Origin: a bacterium | GTDB taxonomy: Bacteria > Sysuimicrobiota > Sysuimicrobiia > Sysuimicrobiales > Segetimicrobiaceae | DNA length: 64,000 bases | Direction of reading: 5' to 3' | Assembly: GCA_035307765.1 (NCBI GenBank) | Contig: DATGHU010000007.1 | Location: 92,117-156,116, forward strand | In this document: positions 1 to 9,031 of the stretch, in pieces | How positions within the stretch are numbered: position 1 is the stretch's first letter | How the letters are laid out: each line of letters begins with the position of its first letter | Notes under the pieces: model-generated | Seen by the model: only the letters and a program-made list of their open reading frames with translations | Database searches by the model: none | What the model was told of the DNA's origin: nothing | Made by a program: the position numbers and the translations under genes

Positions 1-2
1 AC

Positions 3-860
3 CGTGGGGGAGTCGAGCCGATCGGCCGCGACCTACTCGCTTCCATCCTGGGCCTGGCTTCTGCTGTGTCATGGGGGGCCGGCGATTTCGTGGGAGGGCT
101 GACCGCCCGGCGGACACATGTGCTGGGAGTCGTGGTCATCTCGCAAGCGGCTGGCGTGCTCTTTCTGGTCTCCCTGGCCCTCATCCGTACCGAACCGCTC
201 CCGACCATCGCCGACCTGATCTGGGCGAGCGCGGCCGGACTATCGGGCGGGGTGGGGCTGACCGCCCTATATCGGGCTCTGGCGGTTGGCCAGATGGGGG
301 TCGCGGCCCCGATCACGGCAGTCGTTGCCGCCGCCCTCCCGGTGCTCTATGGGGTCCTGTCCGCAGGAATCCCCGGGACCCCCAGGCTCGTGGGATTCGC
401 CATGGCGATCGCGGGAATTTGGCGTATTTCCCAGGGGGGCGGGCGGGTAGACCGGTTCGATGGGATCGGCGCTGCGGTGCTGGCCGGCGTTGGCTTCGGC
501 GCGTTCTTGATCTTGATCCATCAGGTCGGCGCGCCCGCCGTGTTCTGGCCGCTGGCCGCGGCTAAGGCCACCTCGGTGGCCCTCATGTCCGCCACCGCCC
601 TGCTCGGCCGCCGCCGGTGGGTCCCGACGATGTCGTTGATCCCCGTGTTGGCCCTGGCCGGGGGATTGGATGTCGGCGGCAACGTTTTCTTCTTGCTGGC
701 CTCTCAGGTCGGCCGCCTCGACGTGTCTGCCGTCCTCTCTTCGCTCTACCCGGCCACCACGGTCCTCCTGGCGCGCGGGATGCTCAAGGAGCACATCACC
801 CGGGCACAGGCGATTGGGATGGCGGCCGTGCTGATCGCCATCCCGCTGATCGCAGCCTGA
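3..860 (+). CDS. EamA/DMT-superfamily transporter, 5' end outside window
   Basis: Integral membrane transporter of the drug/metabolite (EamA) superfamily, probably exporting or importing a small metabolite across the inner membrane; substrate unknown. The protein is a chain of hydrophobic helices in two EamA-like halves. The reading frame is open right up to the window edge: residues encoded upstream of the GTG at 66 (RDLLASILGLASAV) read as the first half of a typical EamA first helix. The true start is therefore very likely before base 1, and a GTG start at 66 would cut the first helix. It is followed after 88 bases by a decarboxylase on the same strand. Confidence 0.8.
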   Translation, partial: RGGVEPIGRDLLASILGLASAVSWGAGDFVGGLTARRTHVLGVVVISQAAGVLFLVSLALIRTEPLPTIADLIWASAAGLSGGVGLTALYRALAVGQMGVAAPITAVVAAALPVLYGVLSAGIPGTPRLVGFAMAIAGIWRISQGGGRVDRFDGIGAAVLAGVGFGAFLILIHQVGAPAVFWPLAAAKATSVALMSATALLGRRRWVPTMSLIPVLALAGGLDVGGNVFFLLASQVGRLDVSAVLSSLYPATTVLLARGMLKEHITRAQAIGMAAVLIAIPLIAA

Positions 861-948
861 GCACTGGCGCCGCCCGACGCCGCGCGATACGCTACAACAA
901 GCGGGGCCCGCGGGCCGCCGCCCGAAGGTCCGTGAGAGGAGGAGATCC

Positions 949-2481
949 GTGGGGGCCAGCGAGGGATTGCCATCGTCAGGATGTGGGGAGAGGTCCTCAT
1001 CTCGACTCTCCTTCCGATCGGAGACGAACTCGCGATGGGAGTGGTCCCCGGAGGAGATCAGGCACGTCGGCCACCGGGTGGTGGATCTCATCGCCGAACA
1101 CTTGAGCACCCTGGCAGAGCGGCCGGTGTTCCGGCCGCTTCCCGAGGATCTCGCCAGGGAGTATGTCGAGGACGCCGCTCCGCTGGAGGGCGCAGAGCCC
1201 TTGGCGATCCTCGACGAGTTTGCCGCCCGGATCGAGCCGTATCCCTTCGGCAACGGCCACCCGCGCTTCTACGGCTGGGTCAACTCACCCCCGGCCGTCA
1301 TGGGGATCTTCGCCGAAGCCCTGGCGGCGGCGATGAATCCCAGTTGCGCCGGTGGAAATCACGCGGCCATCTACGTGGAGCGGCTCGTGCTGAATTGGTT
1401 CAAGTCGATGCTGGGTTTCCCGCGGGAGAGCATGGGCCTGCTGGTCAGCGGAGGCTCGATGGCCACACTCACCGCCTTGGCGGTCGCCCGCCACGCCAAG
1501 GCGGGTGCGAACGTCCGGGCGCGGGGCGTCCAGGGCCGAACCTCCCCGCTCACCGTCTACGCGGGCGACGAGGGGCACAGCTGCGTGCGCAAGGCCGTCG
1601 AACTATTGGGGATCGGAAGCGACTACCTGCGCATCATTCCGTCGGATGCCCACTTCCGCATGCGGGTCCCGGACCTGGAAGCCGCGATCGAGCGCGATCT
1701 GCGCGACCACGCCCAACCCATCGCCGTGGTCGCCAGCGCCGGCACCGTCAACAGCGGGGCGATCGACCCTCTTGACGACCTCGCCGGGGTATGCCGGCGG
1801 TACGGCCTGTGGCTTCACGTGGACGGGGCGTACGGCGCGCCGGCCATCCTCACCGGGCGGTACCGCGAGGCGCTGGCGCCGATCGCGCTGGCGGACAGTA
1901 TCGCCGTGGACCCCCACAAATGGATGTACGTGCCGGTGGAGGCCGGCCTGGTGCTCGTGCGGGACGCGGCCGTGATGCGCGACGCGTTCAGCCTGATCCC
2001 TCCCTACCTTAGAACCGACGGCAGTCCCGCCGGCGTGGGAGGCCCCCCGTGGTTCAGCGAGTTCGGTTTCCAGCAGACCCGAGGGTTCCGGGCCCTCAAG
2101 GTTTGGATGGCCCTCAAACACCACGGGCTCAGGGGCTATGCCGAGGCGATCGAGCGGGACATCGCCCTCGCCGAGCATCTCGCCGCCAGGGTGGAGGCGA
2201 CCCCCACCTTGGAACTGTCAGCTCCTCCAGGCCTCAGCATCGTCTGTTTCCGGTACGCTCCGTCCCCCCTGCGTGGGGACGATCCCCGACTCGACGCCGT
2301 CAACAGAGCGGTGTTGGAGGAGATCCAGTTGGGCGGCCAGGCTTTTCTCTCCAGCACCACGCTGGGCGGCCGGTTCGTGCTTCGGGCCTGCATCGTGAAT
2401 CCCCGGGCCTCGCCCGAGGACCTCGATGCCCTGGTGGACCTCGTCCAGGCGGCGGGGGCCCGGGCGGCGCGCACGCTGTAA
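949..2481 (+). CDS. Group II pyridoxal-dependent decarboxylase (aromatic-L-amino-acid decarboxylase family)
   Basis: PLP enzyme of the aromatic amino acid / glutamate decarboxylase family, predicted to decarboxylate an L-amino acid to the amine in the cytoplasm. 510 residues, a normal family length. The VDPHKW motif gives the Schiff-base lysine at about residue 324; HVDGAYG near residue 287 is the usual cofactor-binding Asp/Ala segment. The GTG start at 949 has a strong purine-rich site (GAGAGGAGGAG, 934-944) five bases upstream, so it is preferred although the first 25 residues are not family-like. Substrate (tyrosine, tryptophan, DOPA, other) cannot be read from the sequence. Confidence 0.88.
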   Translation: MGASEGLPSSGCGERSSSRLSFRSETNSRWEWSPEEIRHVGHRVVDLIAEHLSTLAERPVFRPLPEDLAREYVEDAAPLEGAEPLAILDEFAARIEPYPFGNGHPRFYGWVNSPPAVMGIFAEALAAAMNPSCAGGNHAAIYVERLVLNWFKSMLGFPRESMGLLVSGGSMATLTALAVARHAKAGANVRARGVQGRTSPLTVYAGDEGHSCVRKAVELLGIGSDYLRIIPSDAHFRMRVPDLEAAIERDLRDHAQPIAVVASAGTVNSGAIDPLDDLAGVCRRYGLWLHVDGAYGAPAILTGRYREALAPIALADSIAVDPHKWMYVPVEAGLVLVRDAAVMRDAFSLIPPYLRTDGSPAGVGGPPWFSEFGFQQTRGFRALKVWMALKHHGLRGYAEAIERDIALAEHLAARVEATPTLELSAPPGLSIVCFRYAPSPLRGDDPRLDAVNRAVLEEIQLGGQAFLSSTTLGGRFVLRACIVNPRASPEDLDALVDLVQAAGARAARTL

Positions 2482-2488
2482 CCGGTGT

Positions 2489-2516
2489 GCGTCAGGCGGT
2501 GACGCGGGTCTTCTTT
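2489..2516 (+). terminator. Possible weak terminator after the decarboxylase
   Basis: A six-base-pair stem (GCGTCA 2489-2494 with TGACGC 2500-2505) followed by a T-rich run (2509-2516) lies just after the decarboxylase stop and reaches the end of the convergent M24 gene. The stem is short and the T-run is interrupted. Confidence 0.4.
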
Positions 2517-3855
2517 ACCGACGCCCGCCCGCGCCGCTGCCTTCGTGCCGGGCGCCGGCGGCCACTCGGTCCTTGGGGGTCCCCGACGGACGGTTCAGGT
2601 TGGACTGCGTCTCCCGCGTGGTGGGGAGCGGCCCGTCGACGGTCCAGTAACGGGTCCCCGCCACGAGGAGCTGTTCCGCCGGGAAGCGGGTGATCACTTC
2701 GCATCCGTCTTTGGTCACGACCAGCTGTTCCTCGATCCGCGCCGCGGACCAACCATCTGAGGCGGGCCAGAACGTTTCCAGCGCGAAGACCATCCCCTCC
2801 TCTATCACCTCGGGGTGATCCAGTGAGACCAACCGGCTGAAGATTGGCTTTTCCCAGATGGAGAGCCCGACCCCGTGCCCGTACTGGAGCGCGAACGCCG
2901 CCTCTTCGTTGGCGAACCCGAACTCCTTCGCCTTGGGCCAAACCCTGACCACGTCGGCCGTGGTGACCCCCGGCCGAATCAGACTCAACGCGCTGTCCAG
3001 ATAGTCCCGGCACCGTTTGTAGGCGTCCACCATCGCGGGGGAGGCGCTGCCGACACAAAAGGTCCGGTAGTAGCAGGTGCGATAGCCATTGTAACTGTGC
3101 AGGATGTCGAAGTACGCCGGATCCCCGACGTGCTCCGAGCCCAGATCGTAGAGCACCTTACTCACCAAGCCAACGCACTCGTTCTCGCGCATTCCGGGGC
3201 GGAGGGCGCGAAAGAGCTCCTCGTATGCCGCGTCCACCATCATCACCGCGGTGGTGGTCAGGGTGATCTCATCCTGGGTCTTGATCTTCCGGGCTTCCTG
3301 CATCAGCGCCTCGGCCATCAACCACATGTTCTGCGCAGCCAACCCTCCGGCCAGCATGTGCGTCGCCTCGCCGTGGATGTGCGGCCCGCCCTTGGACGGG
3401 TCGGCGATGAGCGCGATCGCGGCCGGCACCCCACTCCACTCGGGATGCTCGCCGCGGCTCTGCTTGTACTCGGGGAACCAATGACCGGAGATCCGAACCG
3501 ATTCCTCCGCGAGATCCTGCAGGCGGGCGAGGTGTGCGCGGTCGCGCAGGGTCACGTAGCGAATCGGCTGGAAGTTGCCCGCGGAGGGCGCCCAGCGTGC
3601 CGCCCGCAACACCTCGAAGAGATATTCCGCGGGAATGGGGCGCTCGACGAACTGGGTGTTCCGGCACAGCCCGGTCATCGTGGTCCGCAGGGCGGGGAGC
3701 GGAAACGCCGCGTCACGCTCAACCAGAAGCTCGGGCGGCGCCGGAGCGCCGTACCGCTCGGATGAGACCAGATCGCGAAGCGGCAAGCGGGTGAGGGAAA
3801 TTTCCAGGATTTTCGGGTTGATGCGCTTGAGATCGGGAGAGCCCACCCCCATCAC
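2515..3855 (-). CDS. Nitroreductase-M24 (creatinase-like) chimeric protein
   Basis: 446 residues. Residues 1-47 complete the C-terminus of the frameshifted nitroreductase upstream. Residues about 60-184 are a second nitroreductase-type FMN domain (ARWAPSAGNFQPIRYVTL) that stops at AAQNMWLMAEAL, before the usual C-terminal part. Residues about 185-410 are an M24 'pita-bread' domain beginning at MQEARKIKTQDEI and lacking the N-terminal creatinase domain. Expected metal ligands: Asp250 present, second Asp replaced by Cys261 (GYRTCYYRTF), His327, Glu360 and Glu375/376 present; the second conserved His is Trp (SIWEKP). A creatinase- or ectoine-hydrolase-like C-N hydrolase is more likely than an aminopeptidase. 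The junction near base 3300 could be a genuine fusion, a deletion scar or a misassembly. Confidence 0.65.
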   Translation of the reverse strand: MMGVGSPDLKRINPKILEISLTRLPLRDLVSSERYGAPAPPELLVERDAAFPLPALRTTMTGLCRNTQFVERPIPAEYLFEVLRAARWAPSAGNFQPIRYVTLRDRAHLARLQDLAEESVRISGHWFPEYKQSRGEHPEWSGVPAAIALIADPSKGGPHIHGEATHMLAGGLAAQNMWLMAEALMQEARKIKTQDEITLTTTAVMMVDAAYEELFRALRPGMRENECVGLVSKVLYDLGSEHVGDPAYFDILHSYNGYRTCYYRTFCVGSASPAMVDAYKRCRDYLDSALSLIRPGVTTADVVRVWPKAKEFGFANEEAAFALQYGHGVGLSIWEKPIFSRLVSLDHPEVIEEGMVFALETFWPASDGWSAARIEEQLVVTKDGCEVITRFPAEQLLVAGTRYWTVDGPLPTTRETQSNLNRPSGTPKDRVAAGARHEGSGAGGRR

Positions 3856-4381
3856 CCCGATCGTGTCCCACTCGAATGGAATGTCCAGGAGCTGCTTTCA
3901 GCTTCTCGTGGGAGAAGTGCGTGTACATCACGAGTGCCATCCCGTGACATCGAGCCGCCAGCGCCAGGTGTTCGGTCGCCGCGGCCATCGCGATCTGGTG
4001 GTTCCAGGTGTTGTGGATGTGGCGGGGTCCTAGGACCGAATCCGCACAGACGGCAATACAAAAAGGGGTCGAGGCCCACGTCTGCACATACCCCCGCAGC
4101 CCCGACGGCTTGAACAGCCCCTCCCAGTGATTGGAGATGTCCTTCGACTCGCGGGTCAGCCGCTGGAGTTTCCGCTTGAGCGCGGGGTCATCCAACACGA
4201 TGAATCGCACGGGGTAGCGGTCGCCCGCGGCCGGCGCGCAGCGTGCCGCGTCGAGGATCGAGGCACGCGTGTCAGCGCCGACGGGGCGCCGGTGAAAGGC
4301 GCGCAGGGTCCGGCGCGTGAGCAGACCCCTGCGCACATCCGGAGAAGGGCTCAGGTCAAGGGGCGGGACCGCAACGGCCAT
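3719..4381 (-). pseudogene. Nitroreductase family protein, frameshifted near 3902
   Basis: FMN-dependent nitroreductase-fold protein. Residues from RRTLRAFHRRPV through HFSHEKLK follow the family pattern, including the AARCAPAAGDRYPVRF cofactor segment. After LK the frame becomes non-family sequence running antisense over the next gene. Removing one A from the AAA at about 3902 restores LKQLLDIPFEWDTIGVMGVG and runs straight into the start of the chimeric nitroreductase-M24 frame, which has exactly the missing C-terminus. The real gene thus spans 4381 to about 3715 or continues into the next domain. A one-base indel in a homopolymer may be a sequencing error or a real mutation. Confidence 0.7.
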
Positions 4382-4483
4382 CCCAGTGCATTTGTGTGCC
4401 TCACCGAGAACCCCTTCCGCCGCCCGCCCCCCACGGCGGACGCCGGAGCGGGGAGCGGGCTGCCGGCTCAGCGCGGCGCGGCA

Positions 4484-5083
4484 TTACGGAGCGGGTGCGG
4501 TCAGGGCGTCGGCGACCGGCGCGACGGCCGGCACCAGGGCATCGTGCAGGACCCGCTGGGTGAGGAGGGAACGGGTGGTGCCGAGCGCGGACGCCGCCTG
4601 CCGGGTCTCGGCCACGCGGCGTCCTTGTGCCGCATCAAACACCTGGATCACAAGGTTGACCTCGGCGTTCGGCGGGCCCTCCCCGTCGGGGGGGATCGCC
4701 ATGCCGCCGCCGCCGGCATCGACGGACAGCAGCGGGATCCACCCCAAAATCAGCGCATCGGCCCCTACCGAGCGGGCCAGCACACCCAGGCGATCGTAAT
4801 GGAGGACGTCCACATCTTGCCACCGCAGCGACCCCTCCGCCCGTTCCATCGTCCCGCGAGGGATCACGGTGAACCGCCCGTTCGCCGCACGCGCGAGCTG
4901 CGCGGAGAGATCGTCGGCCGCGAAGCGCTCGGGAAAGACGCCGACAAACACCCCCAGCGGAGTGGGGGAGTAGAAATCCACCACCCCCACCGATTTGACG
5001 CCGGGGGCGGCGCCCCCGGGTTCTCCCAACAGGATGACCGCGCTCACGAGCACTGCCAGTGCCACAGCGCTTTTCCGTCTCAT
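4484..5083 (-). CDS. Secreted protein with CsgG/TolB-N-like fold (hypothetical)
   Basis: 199 residues with a clear signal peptide (MRRKSAVALAVLVSAVILLG, cleavage likely around GGAAPG). The mature part begins with a beta-strand VGVVDFYSP followed by an Asp/Leu-rich helix and FTVIPRGTM. This is the layout of periplasmic CsgG/TolB-N-like proteins, where a strand, a helix ending in a 'GRFxVxxR' element and an alpha/beta core repeat. A glycine-rich loop (VDAGGGGMAIPPDG) is unusual. The function is unknown; the resemblance is by pattern only. It is a single gene, 102 bases upstream in map terms of the nitroreductase start and divergent from the ABC exporter. Confidence 0.6.
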   Translation of the reverse strand: MRRKSAVALAVLVSAVILLGEPGGAAPGVKSVGVVDFYSPTPLGVFVGVFPERFAADDLSAQLARAANGRFTVIPRGTMERAEGSLRWQDVDVLHYDRLGVLARSVGADALILGWIPLLSVDAGGGGMAIPPDGEGPPNAEVNLVIQVFDAAQGRRVAETRQAASALGTTRSLLTQRVLHDALVPAVAPVADALTAPAP

Positions 5084-5241
5084 CGGCGACCCTCCGCGCC
5101 AGGAGTCATTCCCTGCACGCCGTCCGCTCCCCTCTCATGGTTCCTCGTCCATGCAACGGTTCCGTCACATCCGTAATTTCGCAGACCGGCGAGGGGGACC
5201 CAGCGCGGCGGAGGACGGACGACCGGTGCGGCGCGGAGTGG

Positions 5242-5247
5242 TATAAT
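5242..5247 (+). promoter_or_regulatory. -10 box for the ABC exporter operon
   Basis: A perfect TATAAT lies 40 bases before the first exporter start in the gap between divergent genes. No good -35 hexamer is seen at the usual spacing, so the promoter may need an activator or be read by another sigma factor. Confidence 0.5.
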
Positions 5248-5286
5248 CGCCGGTAACGTCCCCGACCGCTGATCCGCAGGAGCCTC

Positions 5287-7032
5287 ATGCTCAGCCGACG
5301 ATTCTGGGAGTACATCCAGCGGCACCGGCGTGCGTACCTCTGGGGGTATGCGGCGGTGCTCGCATCGATCCTGATGGCCCAGCTCTCCCCGTGGGCGCTG
5401 AAGCTCGCCATCGACGGCATCCGGCAAAACGTGTCGAGCACGCGGCTGCTCGCGTACGCGGGCGTCCTGGTGCTCCTGGCGTTGCTGGAGGGTGCCTGCA
5501 ACTATACCATGCGGATTCAGATCCTGGGCGCAGCATACCGGATAGAGGCGGAGCTGCGACGGGACTACTTCGCGCACCTACAGCGGATGCACCTGGGATT
5601 CTTCCAGGCGGCGAAGATCGGAGACCTGATGGCGCGCGCGGTCAACGACATCCGGGCGGTCCAGCGATTCGCCGGGGTGGGCTTGATGCGGTCCTGCCAT
5701 ACCACCGTCATGCTGATCGTCTCCGTGGCGTTCATGTTCTCGATCGACGGCCGACTGACGGTATGGACGATGACGGTCCTCCCGTTGGTCACCGTGCTCT
5801 TCGTGGCGCTGGGGCGGCAGATCCACCAGCGGTTCGACCGAGTGCAGGCACAGTTCAGCGCGCTCTCCGCCCGGGCGCAGGAAAACTTCAGCGGCATCCG
5901 CGTCGTCAAGGCCTTCGCTCAAGAAGACGCCGAAACCGCCAGCTTCCGCGTGGAGAACGAAAAGCTCGTCGACACCAACCTGATGCTGGCCAGGATTCAA
6001 GGAGCGCTCTGGCCGGCGATCGGGCTCATCCTCGGCATCGCGGCCGTCCTGCTCCTCTGGCAGGGAGGAAGCGACGTGATCCGCAGGCGGATCACCCTCG
6101 GCCAGATGGTGCAGTTCTCCTACTACCTGGCCCGGCTCAGCTTCCCCATGATCGCGTTGGGGTGGGTCACGAACCTCTGGCAGCAGGGGCGCGCGTCGAT
6201 GGAGCGGCTGGACGAAATCTTCATGCAGTCTCCGCGGATCGCGGACGCCCCGAACCCCGTCGTCCTCGACGCCCCACACGGCCGGATCGAGTTTCGCGAC
6301 GTGACCTTTGCCTACGGCACGACGCCGATCCTGAGCCACATCACCCTCTCCATCCCCGCGGGGAGCAGCGTCGCGATCGTCGGCCCCACCGGAGCGGGGA
6401 AAAGCACGCTGGTCAACCTGATCCCGCGTCTCTTCGACGTGAGCGAGGGACAGGTCCTCATCGACGGCCACGACGTCCGCGAGATCGCCCTCCCGTCGCT
6501 GAGGCGAGCGATCGGCATCATCCCGCAGGAAACATTCCTGTTCTCAGACACGCTGTCCGAGAACATCGCCCTCGGCGACGCCACCGCGACCGAGGACGCG
6601 ATTGCCGGCGCCGCGGCCGTCGCCGGGATCGCCGGGGACGTGGAGGAGTTCCCCCACAAATATGCCACGGTCGTCGGCGAGCGCGGGGTAACCCTGTCCG
6701 GCGGCCAGAAGCAGCGAACCGCGATCGCCCGCGCGCTCCTCCGCGATCCGAGCATCCTCATCTTGGATGACGCGCTGAGCAGTGTGGACACCCACACCGA
6801 GGAGATGATCCTCACCGGACTCAGACGGATCAAAGCGTCGCGGACGGTGCTCTTGATCTCCCACAGGATCTCCACGATCCAAGACGCCGATCTGATCGTG
6901 GTCCTGAACGAAGGACGCATCGTCGAACAGGGCACGCATGCCTCGCTGCTCGCGCAGGGAGGGCTCTACACGGGGCTGGTTGAGAAACAGCTGATCCGGG
7001 ACGCCCTGGAGGCCGAGGATCCGGCGCCGTGA
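5287..7032 (+). CDS. ABC exporter half-transporter, degenerate ATP site
   Basis: 581-residue ABC exporter half with an N-terminal six-helix membrane domain (about residues 15-310) and a C-terminal nucleotide-binding domain. Walker A (GPTGAGKST) is near residue 367, the signature LSGGQ at about 470, and Walker B is ILILDD: the catalytic glutamate is replaced by Asp495. The next gene carries a normal Glu, so the two should form a heterodimer with one consensus and one degenerate site, as in BmrCD or TM287/288. AGGAG at 5277-5282 sets the ATG start. Likely exports a lipid, drug or peptide; substrate unknown. Confidence 0.92.
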   Translation: MLSRRFWEYIQRHRRAYLWGYAAVLASILMAQLSPWALKLAIDGIRQNVSSTRLLAYAGVLVLLALLEGACNYTMRIQILGAAYRIEAELRRDYFAHLQRMHLGFFQAAKIGDLMARAVNDIRAVQRFAGVGLMRSCHTTVMLIVSVAFMFSIDGRLTVWTMTVLPLVTVLFVALGRQIHQRFDRVQAQFSALSARAQENFSGIRVVKAFAQEDAETASFRVENEKLVDTNLMLARIQGALWPAIGLILGIAAVLLLWQGGSDVIRRRITLGQMVQFSYYLARLSFPMIALGWVTNLWQQGRASMERLDEIFMQSPRIADAPNPVVLDAPHGRIEFRDVTFAYGTTPILSHITLSIPAGSSVAIVGPTGAGKSTLVNLIPRLFDVSEGQVLIDGHDVREIALPSLRRAIGIIPQETFLFSDTLSENIALGDATATEDAIAGAAAVAGIAGDVEEFPHKYATVVGERGVTLSGGQKQRTAIARALLRDPSILILDDALSSVDTHTEEMILTGLRRIKASRTVLLISHRISTIQDADLIVVLNEGRIVEQGTHASLLAQGGLYTGLVEKQLIRDALEAEDPAP

Positions 7033-8870
7033 GCGTCCATTTTCAAGAAGACGACATTCTCGGAAAGACCTACGATGCCAGGCTGATCGGGCGACTGCTG
7101 GGATACGTGCGCCCGTATCGCGGGGTGACCGGGCTGGCCGTGGCGCTCCTCCTCCTGGCCTCGTTCACCGATCTGGTGGGCCCCTACCTGTACCGGATCG
7201 CCATCGATCGGTACATCGTGCCGGGGGCAGCGGGCGGAGCCAGGGCGGGAGATCTGCGCGGGGTGGCGCAGATCGCCGTCCTCTACCTGGGCGTCCTCGG
7301 GATCGGGTTCATCGCCCGGTGGCTCCAGAGCTACCTGATGCAGGTCGTCGGGCAGCGGGCAATGTACGACCTGCGGATGCACATCTTCCGGCACGTGCAG
7401 GAGCTGCCCATCGGGTTCTTCGCCCGGACGCCCGTGGGCCGACTGCTCACCCGCGTGACGAACGACGTCGACGCCCTCAACGAGCTGATTACGTCGGGGG
7501 TCGTGGCGATCTTCGGCGATATCGCCACGCTGTTCGGGATCATGGCGGTGATGCTGTGGATGGACTGGCGGTTGGCGCTCGTGGTGTTCTCTGTGCTGCC
7601 GCTGGTCTACCTGATCACCGAGCAGTTCCGCTTGCGGGCGAGAGACGCCTACCGGGCCGTGCGCACCCGCCTCGCGCGAATCAACGCCTACCTCAACGAA
7701 CAGTTCATGGGGGTGACGGTCGTCCAGCTCTTCACGCACGAACGGGAGAGCCTGCGCAAGTTTGAGGCCCTGAACACCGATTACCTGGACGCGAGCCTCT
7801 CCGCGACGCGCAACTTCTCGCAGTTCTACCCGGCGATCCAGGTCGTGGGGACGATCGCCGTCGCCCTGCTGCTGTGGTTTGGAGGCGGACAGGCCGTCCG
7901 GCATGCCGTGACGCTGGGGGTCCTCGTCGCCGCGCTCCAGTACGCCGACCGCTTTTTCGAGCCGATCCGGGACATCTCGGACAAGTTCAACATCTTCCAG
8001 GCGGCGATGGCATCGTCCGAACGCATCTTCCGGCTGGTCGACGAACCCGTCACCCTGCAGGACCCCCCGGACCCCGTGGAGCTTCCCCGGGTGGAGGGAC
8101 GGATCGAGTTCCGGGATGTCTGGTTCGCCTACGAAGAGGACGAGGGCTGGGTCTTGCGGGGGGTGTCCTTCACCATCGAGCCCGGGCAGACCGTCGCCGT
8201 CGTCGGGCACACCGGGGCCGGGAAAACCTCCATCATCAACCTGCTGACGCGTTTCCACGATCCGCAGCGGGGACAGGTGCGCATCGATAACGTCGACGTG
8301 CGCCGGGTGCGCCAGCGTGACCTGCGCCGACGCATCGGCCTCGTGCTGCAGGACGTGTTCCTCTTTTCCGGGACGATCGCGGACAACATCCGGTTGGGCA
8401 ACGCCGCGATCACCGATGCGCAGATCCGCGAGGCCGCCCGCTACGTCGGGGCCGACCGGTTCATCGACGGACTCCCGCAGGGCTACGGCACAGAGGTACA
8501 GGAGCGCGGCGCCCGCCTCTCCGTCGGGCAGAAGCAGCTGATCGCGTTTGCCCGGGCGATCGCCCAAAACCCGGAGATCGTGCTGGTGCTCGACGAGGCG
8601 ACGAGCAGCGTGGACGCGGACACCGAGCAGTTGATCCAGCAGGCGCTGGCCACACTCCTCCGCGGACGGACCTCGATCATCATCGCCCACCGGCTGTCGA
8701 CGATCCAGCACGCCGACCGGATCATCGTGCTGCACAAGGGGCGGATCGCCGAGGAGGGGACCCACCGCGAACTGCTCGCCCGGGGCGGGATCTACGCCAA
8801 ACTCTACCAGCTGCAGTATAAGGATCAGGAACGGACCGAATCGATCATCGCCGACCCGCGCGCGACCTGA
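7029..8870 (+). CDS. ABC exporter half-transporter, catalytic partner
   Basis: 613-residue ABC exporter half, translationally coupled to the first half by a GTGA overlap (7029-7032). Six-helix membrane domain, then a nucleotide-binding domain with Walker A GHTGAGKTS, Walker B VLVLDEATSS with catalytic Glu523, and a non-canonical signature LSVGQ. In the head-to-tail dimer this altered signature faces the Asp-substituted Walker B of the partner, so both deviations fall in the same ATP site. This is the expected arrangement for an asymmetric heterodimeric multidrug/lipid exporter. Confidence 0.92.
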   Translation: MSVHFQEDDILGKTYDARLIGRLLGYVRPYRGVTGLAVALLLLASFTDLVGPYLYRIAIDRYIVPGAAGGARAGDLRGVAQIAVLYLGVLGIGFIARWLQSYLMQVVGQRAMYDLRMHIFRHVQELPIGFFARTPVGRLLTRVTNDVDALNELITSGVVAIFGDIATLFGIMAVMLWMDWRLALVVFSVLPLVYLITEQFRLRARDAYRAVRTRLARINAYLNEQFMGVTVVQLFTHERESLRKFEALNTDYLDASLSATRNFSQFYPAIQVVGTIAVALLLWFGGGQAVRHAVTLGVLVAALQYADRFFEPIRDISDKFNIFQAAMASSERIFRLVDEPVTLQDPPDPVELPRVEGRIEFRDVWFAYEEDEGWVLRGVSFTIEPGQTVAVVGHTGAGKTSIINLLTRFHDPQRGQVRIDNVDVRRVRQRDLRRRIGLVLQDVFLFSGTIADNIRLGNAAITDAQIREAARYVGADRFIDGLPQGYGTEVQERGARLSVGQKQLIAFARAIAQNPEIVLVLDEATSSVDADTEQLIQQALATLLRGRTSIIIAHRLSTIQHADRIIVLHKGRIAEEGTHRELLARGGIYAKLYQLQYKDQERTESIIADPRAT

Positions 8871-9031
8871 TCCTCGGGGTTCCGGCGCCGCGCGGAGAGG
8901 CCTCGTCCCGCCCCGAGGCGAATGAGCACGTATTCGAGCCCGCCGGGTCCACTTGGCCGCAGGATGCCGGGCTGCCGCCTCTCAGGACCCGCAGACCGGC
9001 ACCCGCGACGGGATTGGAGGGATGGTCCACC

